From positions 1 to 6,244 of the forward strand of contig JBFWUW010000144.1 in the NCBI GenBank assembly GCA_050247075.1: a stretch of 6,244 nt of DNA, written 5' to 3'. The notes under the pieces were generated by a model, which saw only the letters and a list, made by a program, of their open reading frames with translations, was not told where the DNA came from and did not search any database. Below, in pieces: positions 1 through 5,324 of the stretch. This DNA is from JBFWUW01 sp050247075. GTDB taxonomy: Bacteria > Planctomycetota > Planctomycetia > Pirellulales > JBFWUW01. A program made the position numbers and the translations under genes. Position 1 is the stretch's first letter, and each line of letters begins with the position of its first letter.

Positions 1-116
1 CTCCTCATGCTCAACCCACAACCCGATTCCTTTCTCCCGGCGCCCCCCACCCAAACGCCGCGGCGAATCCTCACGCGCCGAGGCAATCCAGCAAACGGCC
101 ACCACGACTCGCTTGT

Positions 117-203
117 TTAAGGGCTAGTGCAACCCAGCATTTCGCGACGGGAGATACCATTACCCGTGCGATCCGGTCCACGCTCTGATTTGATCCGTGA
201 CAT
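117..203 (-). pseudogene. Truncated start of a Tat-exported protein
   Basis: A 28-codon minus-strand frame starts at ATG 203-201. It is preceded by a perfect AGGAGG (210-215) with a 6-nt spacer. Its peptide contains ISRREMLG at residues 17-24, a close match to the twin-arginine motif S-R-R-x-F/M-L, then runs CTSP and stops at TAA (119-117). Tat signals continue into a hydrophobic stretch, and in this frame there is none. In the -1 frame, open from 120 to the window edge, the DNA encodes a hydrophobic run VVVAVCWIASA followed by RED. That would make a passable h-region with an ASA cleavage site if one base were missing near 120. Planctomycete DUF1501-type and similar exported proteins often begin this way (family knowledge). 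It may be a frameshifted gene, a gene remnant, or a chance short ORF; the family is unknown. Confidence 0.38.
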
Positions 204-209
204 TTCGAA

Positions 210-215
210 CCTCCT
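210..215 (-). promoter_or_regulatory. Consensus Shine-Dalgarno AGGAGG
   Basis: Read on the minus strand this is AGGAGG, a full match to the anti-SD core, 6 nt before ATG 203-201. A GTTAAC palindrome (222-227) lies just upstream of it. It is the strongest argument that the short Tat-like frame below it was once a real gene start. Confidence 0.5.
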
Positions 216-595
216 GTTAATGTTAACGAGAAGATCTCTGTCCGTGCTGAGTAAATCGGTGGATGGAAAACCAATAAACTACTTACCTTGCTTCATTCAC
301 GATAATGAGACCGGAATCGATCTTTCAAACCTTGTTCGGAATCGGGCCCGCTACCCCACGGGGTGAAAATTCGTGGCGCAGAAACAGCAAACGCACCCGC
401 TCCCACTACTCTCCTACAAACTCCACGCATCCCTGCCAACCATCGAAGAACTCCCTTTCGGTGATCGGCGAGTATAAACTCAGCAAGCGCGAGCAGCAAT
501 CAGGTTTTGGACTCTCAAGGAATCTAGTCTAGTGGGTGAAGCCTGAAAGCCGGGGAATTCGAGCGCTGCTGGATGGCCGCTTCGACCGCCGTGGT

Positions 596-661
596 TCACG
601 GCACGCACCCGCTTAGGCTCGCGACGGCAACGCCAAAAATGGTCCAGCGCATGGGGTCCAC
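596..661 (-). CDS. Possible 21-aa micro-lipoprotein or lipoprotein gene start
   Basis: A minus-strand frame starts at GTG 661-659, with an in-frame ATG three codons later (652-650). GGAGG (668-672) lies 6 nt before the GTG. The peptide begins MDPMRW, continues with a hydrophobic stretch TIFGVAVA, and reaches SLSGC, which fits a lipobox (L-S-G-C) for lipid attachment at Cys19. Only V-P follows before TGA (598-596). A mature product of three residues would be odd, so this may be a broken lipoprotein gene. The next frame stays open for about 47 more codons, so a frameshift is possible. Small entericidin-like lipoproteins are usually about 40 residues or longer. Chance occurrence of a hydrophobic run and SGC cannot be excluded. 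Confidence 0.3.
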   Translation of the reverse strand: MDPMRWTIFGVAVASLSGCVP

Positions 662-986
662 GTCAGACCTCCGCAGTTGGACGGTTAACATTTCTTTTCC
701 GACAACTCGAACCCGTGTCCGGTAGGTTAACAGCATACGGCCGCGCGTTTTATCTTTCCCGGAGCGACCCAGCGGGCACTATCCACCTGAGGACAATCCC
801 TGTGCTTGACTGCGCTGATGCTTTGCGCCCGTCGCCTGATGAGTGCCTCCGCGAGGCGGCAGCCATCTTGGCGATCGGCGTTCCACGGCTTCGTCAGCGT
901 GCCGCGTTGCCGCCGGAAAACACATCGGAACTGCCGCCCGAAGGCCTTGAGACTCGTCAGCAAGTACATCCCAACGTGAGACTCAA

Positions 987-1157
987 CTATCCAACTACGC
1001 GCTCATGCGTCACGATTCTCCGCGAGCAATGTCGGCAAGTTCGCACCCGGACAACGGAGTTTGCCCGGTGCCGCGTGTAGAGCACATACAGATGGCGGCA
1101 GCCGCATGACGGACATTCAATGCCTCGCTCCTGCTTCTCCGGTATCTTTTCCTTCAT
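987..1157 (-). CDS. NrdR-like CxxC/CxxC zinc-ribbon small protein
   Basis: A 56-aa protein that I found by reading on from the terminase stop. Its ATG (1157-1155) overlaps the terminase TGA (1156-1154) as ATGA, which implies translational coupling. It ends at TAG 989-987. The start reads MKEKIPEKQERGIE. Then come CPSCGCRH (Cys15, Cys18) and, 22 residues after Cys18, CRHC (Cys41, Cys44), followed by SRRIVTHER. This is the layout of the NrdR N-terminal zinc ribbon (CPxC ... R-R-x-C-x-x-C-x-x-R-F-x-T-x-E), but the ATP-cone domain of true NrdR is absent. The protein therefore probably binds Zn and perhaps nucleic acid, but is not the ribonucleotide-reductase repressor. It shares the terminase mRNA. 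Plus-strand frames over the same DNA are shadows. The function in packaging or regulation is unknown. Confidence 0.8.
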   Translation of the reverse strand: MKEKIPEKQERGIECPSCGCRHLYVLYTRHRANSVVRVRTCRHCSRRIVTHERVVG

Positions 1158-3424
1158 CGATGGCGACCTCGCTGTAAATCGGCAAAGCTCACACGCTCAC
1201 GGCGAACGGGATTGACGGCACCACCAGCACCAGCGAACGTTGCACCGTGCATTGAGGCGGCGACAGCGCAACCAACCAGGCAATCGAGCCAATGGTTGTC
1301 GCCCCGCTCGGGACGTTGCTTCCACTCATCAACGGTGCGACCGCGGCCCCCGGTCTTCACGCGGTACTCGGCCGTAAGATGGTCGGCAAACAAGCGATGT
1401 GGTTCTGCCCGATCACCGAATAGCGAGAGACATCCCCGATCGCCCATCGTCACGGCCAGGCGAGCTTGTATGAATGTCTTCCAGTAGTTGGTGTCGAAGA
1501 CGACGTGACGTACAGCGCGCTTGCCATGCACATTGGGCATCCGCCAATTGTGCCCGATCCTATCGCCAGGCCGGCGCTTGTATTCAGAGAAGGGCTGGCT
1601 CGAAGCTCCTACGAATCGCCCGTGACTCGGAATGACGATGCCGGCATACGCCGATTGGCGGCAGAACTGGTAAACGACGTCAGTGGACGAACCCCAGTTG
1701 GCATCGACGAGGCAACATTCAATCCGCAGCATGGCTCCATCGTCGCGACGCCATTCGCGGCCAATGTAGTCAGCGGTCAGTCGCTCCATGCCGGCGTAGA
1801 TCGCCCCTTCCAGCCCACTGGCTTTGGTAGCCAGTGCCAAGGTGGAGCGGGCATCGCGGAGGGTGAAGTAGGGACGCTTCTGATCGGGAAACGACCCGTA
1901 GTCGACGACGTAACCCGTGAAGTCGTCTTCCCAGGCGGCCACCACGAAGAACAGAACGGTCGCTTGCACGTCTACGAACATCGTCAGGTGGTTGCAGCCA
2001 ATCGGGACCGCGCGGCGCTGCATGCGGTTGATCTTGGCCGCGATCTGGTCTGCGGTCAGTTCATCCTCGCCGGCCGTGTCTGCGGGCAGCGGTTCGTTCT
2101 GATATTCGGCAAAGAACGCTGCTTCGTCCTGCAACTTCAGGTTCATCGCATGCTGCGTGGCCGACAGTTCATCGTGATTGAATCGCTCGCGCCAGGCGAC
2201 GTCGGCGCCAGCATCCATTGGTTCACGGTTGGCCGCATAGAATTCGGTCGCCAGATAGATATCACCGTGCATGCGCAGGCTCTCGGCACGCAACTCGCCG
2301 TATCGCTGCCACAGCTTCTCGTTGGATGGAAAGGCATAGACCATCTTGGTCCGTTCGCCGTTCCATTCCGGATGGCGGTCGCGATCCAAAATGCTGTCGG
2401 CCATGTCGCTCGGCCGGATCACCGTGCAAGGCATGACGCCGGCAATCTTCTTGCCGGGGCCGGCCAAGCCCAGAATGGCGCCCGCCAGGATGCTTTCGCG
2501 CGTGACACATTGGGATAGCGACCTGGCCGATTCGTCGGTTTGCGGATCGTCGATCACGACCAGCGTGGGACGAACCGTCCGACCATCGGCTCGCTTGTAT
2601 TTCATGCCGCGGATACGACCGGTGATCCCGGCAACCTTCACGATCGCGCCGCTGGCCTTGCTGCCGGGCATCGTCGGCAAGACGATCTCGCGCGCCGTCC
2701 AGCCGATATGCGTCCGTTCGCCGTGGTAGAGCTGCCCATTGCAACGATTGGCGATGCCGTCCAGCGACTGGATGGGATAGACGACTTCGGGAAAGTCCTC
2801 AAGCAGCAAGTCGTTGCCGTCCAGTTCCATCTTGATCGAGTCGAGCATGTCCATCGCATGCCCTTCGTCGGAGCCGATCAGACAGACAAATTCGCGGTGC
2901 CCATACAGCGCCGCCCAGATACAAGCACATTCACAGATCGTGGACTTGCCACTACCTCGTGGCATCGCCATTGCGAATAGCCCGCCTCGCAACACAGCCT
3001 GCTCGATCTTGGCGATGACCTTCAGATGGTCGGGCGACCAGGGCAGGTGGAACGTCAGCGGGAAGTACGACTCACAGAAGAACCGGAAATCAGTTGCAGC
3101 CCGCTCCTTCCGCGCGGAATTGACGATGGCAGGTAGTTCGCCGATGTCGCGCCCGGCGAGGGACAACGCGGCGTTGCGAGCGCGAGCCCGTTCCTTAAGC
3201 GTGCCATAGGGATCGGCATCGGGTTCGGGCTTGGGGGCGTGCCGCACATCCACCAGCCAGGCCACGTAACGCAACAAGTCCACAAACCGGGAATCACCGA
3301 TCCGCATGCCGGCGCGGGTGCGGTGCCGGTGCAACTGCCGCTCGTTGATCACCTCGCCCAGCGGGGTCGAGTTGAGCAGGCGACAAAGCTCGCTTGGTCG
3401 TAGCTTGCGTGGGTCACTCGCCAC
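1154..3424 (-). CDS. Phage terminase large subunit (GpA/TerL-like)
   Basis: A 756-aa DNA-packaging motor protein that pumps DNA into the procapsid and cuts it. The ATPase domain has Walker A PRGSGKST at 155-162 and Walker B LVVIDD at 288-293 with catalytic acidic D292/D293. A likely coupling motif is MPCT at 331-334. The C-terminal RNase H-like nuclease shows FVDVQ (D485), LVDANWG (D574) and HWLDCLVG (D714) as metal-ligand candidates; the VDVQ style is that of the GpA nuclease. Usual TerL length is about 450-650 aa, so this one is long, with an extra N-terminal ~60-residue module resembling the upstream 70-aa protein. I choose GTG at 3424-3422: AAGGAG (3437-3432) lies 7 nt before it, and the N-terminal module needs this start. 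It overlaps the upstream gene by 11 nt and the zinc-ribbon gene downstream by ATGA. All key motifs look intact. Confidence 0.93.
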   Translation of the reverse strand: MASDPRKLRPSELCRLLNSTPLGEVINERQLHRHRTRAGMRIGDSRFVDLLRYVAWLVDVRHAPKPEPDADPYGTLKERARARNAALSLAGRDIGELPAIVNSARKERAATDFRFFCESYFPLTFHLPWSPDHLKVIAKIEQAVLRGGLFAMAMPRGSGKSTICECACIWAALYGHREFVCLIGSDEGHAMDMLDSIKMELDGNDLLLEDFPEVVYPIQSLDGIANRCNGQLYHGERTHIGWTAREIVLPTMPGSKASGAIVKVAGITGRIRGMKYKRADGRTVRPTLVVIDDPQTDESARSLSQCVTRESILAGAILGLAGPGKKIAGVMPCTVIRPSDMADSILDRDRHPEWNGERTKMVYAFPSNEKLWQRYGELRAESLRMHGDIYLATEFYAANREPMDAGADVAWRERFNHDELSATQHAMNLKLQDEAAFFAEYQNEPLPADTAGEDELTADQIAAKINRMQRRAVPIGCNHLTMFVDVQATVLFFVVAAWEDDFTGYVVDYGSFPDQKRPYFTLRDARSTLALATKASGLEGAIYAGMERLTADYIGREWRRDDGAMLRIECCLVDANWGSSTDVVYQFCRQSAYAGIVIPSHGRFVGASSQPFSEYKRRPGDRIGHNWRMPNVHGKRAVRHVVFDTNYWKTFIQARLAVTMGDRGCLSLFGDRAEPHRLFADHLTAEYRVKTGGRGRTVDEWKQRPERGDNHWLDCLVGCAVAASMHGATFAGAGGAVNPVRRERVSFADLQRGRHR

Positions 3425-3626
3425 TAGCCATCTCCTTCACGAGCCACGCGGCGTAATGAACCAGATTGATCGTGCCGTTCGCATTCGCGGGCGCACCGGC
3501 TGCGACGTCGCCACGCAACAACTCTTCGTTGATCGGTGTGCCGTCGACCTTCGCCAGCAATTTCGCGGCGTCGCCAACCGCCAGCGCGGTCGGATTCAGC
3601 GGGGTTCGCTCTTCATCGTTTTGCAT
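3414..3626 (-). CDS. 70-aa protein, paralogous to terminase N-terminal module (small terminase candidate)
   Basis: A 70-aa acidic-to-neutral protein directly upstream of the terminase gene and overlapping it by 11 nt. From residue ~15 it aligns with terminase residues ~9-58. Shared features are a leading L-x(7)-LL (AKLLAKVDG against CRLLNSTPLG), then G-x-x-INE, an A-G pair, and a closing Y-x-AWLV (HYAAWLV against RYVAWLV). Position right before terL suggests a terminase small subunit or a DNA-recognition helper, but no classical TerS HTH is obvious to me, so this is inference. The start is ATG 3626-3624. The only in-frame stop upstream is about 50 nt back, with no better start codon in between. 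There is no recognisable Shine-Dalgarno sequence. A hairpin (3630-3645) sits 3 nt upstream of the ATG. Confidence 0.75.
   Translation of the reverse strand: MQNDEERTPLNPTALAVGDAAKLLAKVDGTPINEELLRGDVAAGAPANANGTINLVHYAAWLVKEMASGE
3432..3437 (-). promoter_or_regulatory. Ribosome binding site setting the terminase GTG start
   Basis: AAGGAG on the minus strand, inside the last codons of the 70-aa gene, 7 nt before GTG 3424-3422. It decides the start of the terminase over the first internal ATG (Met40). The spacing equals that of the plus-strand genes. Confidence 0.7.
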
Positions 3627-3629
3627 GGT

Positions 3630-3645
3630 TTTAGGCTGCCCTAAA
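3630..3645. promoter_or_regulatory. Inverted repeat in the divergent intergenic region
   Basis: TTTAGG, loop CTGC, CCTAAA: a perfect 6-bp inverted repeat, extended by a G-T and a G-C pair on the outside. It lies 3 nt before the ATG of the 70-aa gene and in the gap (3627-3765) between the divergent leftward packaging genes and the rightward small-gene cluster. It could be an operator or an mRNA hairpin that hides the start of the 70-aa gene, which has no Shine-Dalgarno sequence. I could not identify convincing -35/-10 promoter boxes for either direction in this gap. Confidence 0.35.
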
Positions 3646-3765
3646 GCGCTGCTGGGAATCCTGAGAATTCAAGGCGAATGTCGCTTGATGTCTTTTCGCC
3701 CGCATGGCTCATGTGTGTTTGTGCGATGGGGCCAACGAAAAAAACCGACACGCGGGAGAAGAACG

Positions 3766-4101
3766 ATGAACGCCACGAACGACGCCAACGAATTCGAAGT
3801 GGGCGACGACCTCGAAATCACCAAGGTGACGCGCCGGGCTGCCGGCAACGGCACCTGGGTCTGCGGGCGGCTTAACGGGCACCGCTTCGACGCCCTGGTC
3901 TTTCCGGCGCACGCCGAGAACCGCGAATGGGAAATCGGTGACAGCCAAATCTCGAAACTTTGGGTGCAGCGATTGGCGGACAAACAGACGGTCTTCAATT
4001 GGGACCGCGGCAGGGACGTACCCGCCGCGGACGCGGTGGCCACCGCGATCGTTGATTTCCTGGCCGCCGGGTTGGCGGACTTGGCCTATGGCGACGAGTA
4101 A
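3766..4101 (+). CDS. 111-aa phage-type accessory protein of unknown function
   Basis: First gene of the rightward cluster. GGAG (3755-3758) lies 7 nt before ATG 3766, which selects this start over the much longer upstream-open frame. The protein runs from an acidic N-terminus (EFEVGDDLEI) into an apparently beta-rich middle: GTWVCGRLNGHRFDALVFP, then WEIGDSQISKLWVQRL, then VFNWDRG. It closes with a likely helix (AVATAIVDFLAAGLADLAY). The order 'WVxGxxNGxRFxAxVF ... SKLWV ... VFNxDRG' recalls a small domain of unknown function that recurs in phages and mobile elements (possibly the group labelled DUF7678; from memory, unverified). There is no signal peptide or membrane segment. It is probably cytoplasmic and co-transcribed with the next two genes, 20 nt before the second. 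Confidence 0.82.
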   Translation: MNATNDANEFEVGDDLEITKVTRRAAGNGTWVCGRLNGHRFDALVFPAHAENREWEIGDSQISKLWVQRLADKQTVFNWDRGRDVPAADAVATAIVDFLAAGLADLAYGDE

Positions 4102-4121
4102 CCCCCTAACGGAGAACGAAC

Positions 4122-4337
4122 ATGAACGACCCGAAGTTGTCCCAGTACGCGGTTGCCGAGGCGCTGCGCAACGTGACCGATGCCATGCAAACGGAACTCG
4201 ACAAAGGTCGGCGCTCATCGCACATCGATGCGAACGACCTAATCGAGGTGCTGCTGTCGATCGCCGATCAACTCGACCCGCCGCTTCGGGACCAGCACTA
4301 TCCCCAACCGACGCCGCCAGCCGGAGACAAATCATGA
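4122..4337 (+). CDS. 71-aa hypothetical protein
   Basis: Not recognised as a named family. ATG 4122 is preceded by GGAG (4111-4114) with a 7-nt spacer. The sequence suggests a mostly helical protein: an amphipathic first half (QYAVAEALRNVTDAMQTEL), a basic turn (KGRRSSHID), and a second helix (ANDLIEVLLSIADQL). A Pro-rich tail follows (PPLRDQHYPQPTPP). The TGA stop overlaps the ATG of the next gene as ATGA (4334-4337), so the two are very likely translationally coupled. No metal-binding, catalytic or membrane features are seen. The small size and two-helix shape fit an accessory or regulatory protein of a phage, but that is inference. Confidence 0.75.
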   Translation: MNDPKLSQYAVAEALRNVTDAMQTELDKGRRSSHIDANDLIEVLLSIADQLDPPLRDQHYPQPTPPAGDKS

Positions 4338-4564
4338 ATCCAGGTCGAAATATTCCGGACGCAGAATCCGCACTGCCACTTGGAACCACGGTGCGATTCA
4401 ACCTGGCCCAAGGACATGCCGTCGGCACGGCGGTCGTCCGCGCCGCCGAACTTGACGACGGCTGGCTGTACCTACTCGAGGTCATCACGGGAACGGGCGT
4501 CGAACTGCATCGGAATGAGCAAGGCGAACTCTGGGCCTGCGATTTCGAGGTGACCAATCCATGA
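4334..4564 (+). CDS. 76-aa hypothetical protein, likely small beta-barrel
   Basis: Not recognised as a named family. The start ATG 4334 overlaps the previous stop (ATGA), with GGAG (4323-4326) 7 nt upstream. The body alternates hydrophobic and polar residues in short strands: LGTTVRFNLA, GHAVGTAVVRAAEL, GWLYLLEVITG, GVELHRNE, GELWACDFEV. The pattern is that of a small SH3- or KOW-like barrel (V-x-F near the start, W-L-Y-x-L-E-V in the middle), though this is a guess from the strand pattern. There is a single Cys and no transmembrane segment. Its TGA (4562-4564) again overlaps a downstream ATG (4561), leading into a possible micro-ORF. It belongs to the same transcription unit as its two upstream neighbours. 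Confidence 0.75.
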   Translation: MNPGRNIPDAESALPLGTTVRFNLAQGHAVGTAVVRAAELDDGWLYLLEVITGTGVELHRNEQGELWACDFEVTNP

Positions 4565-4638
4565 CTCGCGACAGCCGAAACGCGCCTGTTGGGCGCGTCG
4601 CGGCGGGTGGTTCCCGCCGCCTGATGATGGCAGCCTAA
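4561..4638 (+). CDS. Possible 25-aa micro-ORF coupled by ATGA
   Basis: ATG 4561 overlaps the stop of the 76-aa gene as ATGA and the frame ends at TAA 4636-4638. GAGGTGA (4547-4553), a 7-nt match to the anti-SD consensus, ends 7 nt before the ATG, the same spacing as for every solid gene nearby. The peptide is basic: MTRDSRNAPVGRV, AAGGSRRLMMAA. It contains no known motif. Two strong GC hairpins (4580-4598 and 4600-4620) lie inside it, so the stretch could instead be a non-coding structured spacer whose frame is open by chance, or a leader whose translation opens or closes the hairpins before the HARE-HTH gene. Confidence 0.35.
   Translation: MTRDSRNAPVGRVAAGGSRRLMMAA
4580..4598 (+). terminator. 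GC-rich hairpin 1 upstream of the HARE-HTH gene
   Basis: ACGCGCC, loop TGTTG, GGCGCGT: a perfect 7-bp stem. No U-tract follows, so it is not a classical intrinsic terminator. It may be an attenuator, an RNA-processing or a stability element between the three-gene unit and the HARE-HTH gene. Confidence 0.45.
4600..4620 (+). terminator. GC-rich hairpin 2, tandem with the previous one
   Basis: GCGGCGGG, loop TGGTT, CCCGCCGC: a perfect 8-bp all-GC stem starting one base after the first hairpin. No T-run follows. The tandem pair could reduce read-through into the HARE-HTH gene or protect the upstream mRNA 3' end. Confidence 0.45.
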
Positions 4639-4668
4639 CCATCGCGATCGATTACCAGGAGAATAACG

Positions 4669-5166
4669 ATGAGCGCTAAGAAGACCGCCAAGGCCAAGGC
4701 CCCCAAGGCGACCAAGCCAGCCGCGAAGCCGAAAACAGCAGGCAAGACGGCGCAGGCCGAGGAGGCGAAGACGGTCAAAGGCGAATGCCCCGCGGGCGGC
4801 AAGCACGAATGGCACACCGATGACGATGGCGAGCGGGAATGCAAGAAGTGCCACGAGCCGGGCGACGCGCCGAAGCCTAAGGGCAAGAAGCCTGCCAAGG
4901 CCAAGCCCGCTAGCAAGAAGACCGAAAACAAGCCCAAGAAGGTCAGCGCCCTGGACGCCGCCGCCAAGGTGCTGGCCGAAGCGAAGGCGCCAATGAATAC
5001 CAAGCAGATGATCGAAACGATGAGCGCCAAGGGCTACTGGACCAGCCCCGGCGGCAAGACGCCGCAGGCGACGCTTTACAGCGCCATCCTGCGGGAGATC
5101 AACACCAAGGGGAAGGAGGCCCGGTTTGTGAAGACCGAGCGGGGCCAGTTCAAGTTCAAAGGGTAG
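4669..5166 (+). CDS. Lys/Ala/Pro-rich protein with zinc site and HARE-HTH domain
   Basis: A 165-aa basic protein. GGAG (4658-4661) lies 7 nt before ATG 4669. Residues 1-37 are a histone H1-like Lys/Ala/Pro tail. Residues 40-62 hold C40, H46, H49, C58, C61 and H62 (GEC...HEWH...CKKCH), which looks like a small zinc-binding site. Residues 67-91 are a second Lys/Pro-rich linker. Residues 92-165 match the HARE-HTH winged-helix domain: SALDAAAKVLAEAKAPMN, KGYWTSPGGKTPQATLYSAI, then RFVKTERGQFKFKG. HARE-HTH is found in RNA polymerase delta subunit, ASXL proteins and some restriction-associated proteins, and is thought to bind DNA, perhaps sensing modification (family knowledge). Here it probably coats or regulates DNA. 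It converges with the methyltransferase gene. Confidence 0.9.
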   Translation: MSAKKTAKAKAPKATKPAAKPKTAGKTAQAEEAKTVKGECPAGGKHEWHTDDDGERECKKCHEPGDAPKPKGKKPAKAKPASKKTENKPKKVSALDAAAKVLAEAKAPMNTKQMIETMSAKGYWTSPGGKTPQATLYSAILREINTKGKEARFVKTERGQFKFKG

Positions 5167-5169
5167 GCG

Positions 5170-5184
5170 ACGGGCTAGGCCCGT
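5170..5184 (+). terminator. Hairpin just after the HARE-HTH gene
   Basis: ACGGGC, loop TAG, GCCCGT: a 6-bp GC-rich stem starting 3 nt after the TAG stop, followed by TT then CCC. The T-run is short, so termination would be weak, but the position right behind the stop fits a terminator for the rightward genes. Confidence 0.5.
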
Positions 5185-5202
5185 TTCCCACCACGTTCCC
5201 CA

Positions 5203-5225
5203 CGAGGCCGCTACACGCGGCCTCG
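5203..5225. terminator. Strong 9-bp hairpin between convergent genes
   Basis: CGAGGCCGC, loop TACAC, GCGGCCTCG: a perfect 9-bp stem and the strongest in the window. It sits in the 158-nt gap between the HARE-HTH gene (plus) and the methyltransferase gene (minus), where a terminator serving both strands is expected. No clear T-tract on either strand, so Rho or another mechanism may be needed. Confidence 0.5.
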
Positions 5226-5285
5226 CGGTGCGGTTGGACCAACGCCCGTCGGCCCACCTTTGGCCCCGGTTGGATCGGTTTAGGG

Positions 5286-5301
5286 CAGCCGGTTTCGGCT
5301 G
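5286..5301. terminator. Third hairpin of the convergent gap
   Basis: CAGCCG, loop GTTT, CGGCTG: a 6-bp stem that ends 23 nt from the stop of the methyltransferase gene. On the minus strand it comes first after that stop, so it is the best candidate to end the leftward transcript. No long T-run is seen. Confidence 0.4.
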
Positions 5302-5324
5302 ACCGAAAGGGCGCATGTGACCTC

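Larger units (their letters stand above)
1..986. other. Gene-poor region left of the packaging module
   Basis: Almost 1 kb without a convincing full-length gene. It looks less GC-rich than the rest, at least up to about 550. Frames of 67-121 codons exist on both strands (for example 715-1080 plus and 727-969 minus), but they lack good ribosome binding sites, show no motif I recognise, and overlap each other. The minus frame 727-969 begins 18 nt after the zinc-ribbon gene and could be a short hypothetical protein, but I cannot support it further. The only items I can argue for are two minus-strand mini-ORFs with strong Shine-Dalgarno sequences, listed separately. A phage portal gene would be expected after a terminase here and none is visible. 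The region may be a decayed gene area or host DNA beyond an element boundary. Confidence 0.6.

Noticed and set aside
293..532. Frames on both strands (293-499 minus, 305-532 plus)
   Set aside because: They overlap each other, lack ribosome binding sites and contain no recognisable domain.
703..719. tRNA T-arm-like sequence on the minus strand (GGGTTCGAGT)
   Set aside because: The flanking bases do not form a 5-bp T-stem and no anticodon or acceptor arm can be found next to it.
727..969. 80-codon minus-strand frame right after the zinc-ribbon gene
   Set aside because: Position is suggestive but there is no good ribosome binding site, no recognised motif, and competing open frames; not strong enough to list as a gene.
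715..1080. 121-codon plus-strand frame
   Set aside because: Overlaps the zinc-ribbon gene on the other strand, has a GTG start without a Shine-Dalgarno sequence and no motif.
1466..2518. 350-codon plus-strand frame antisense to the terminase
   Set aside because: Lies entirely over a terminase with intact ATPase and nuclease motifs; its composition is that of a shadow frame in GC-rich coding DNA and there is no recognisable domain.
3627..3765. Promoter boxes in the divergent intergenic region
   Set aside because: TTGATG- and TTGAAT-like hexamers exist but no matching -10 element at proper spacing, so no promoter is claimed.
3634..5290. 12-nt sequence shared in inverted orientation (3634-3645 and 5279-5290) flanking the plus-strand cluster
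   Set aside because: An exact 12-mer match is expected by chance about once or more in a window of this size and the match does not extend.
3709..5316. 535-codon minus-strand frame antisense to the small-gene cluster
   Set aside because: Leu/Arg/Gly-rich shadow covering four plus-strand genes that each have a clear ribosome binding site; no domain recognised.
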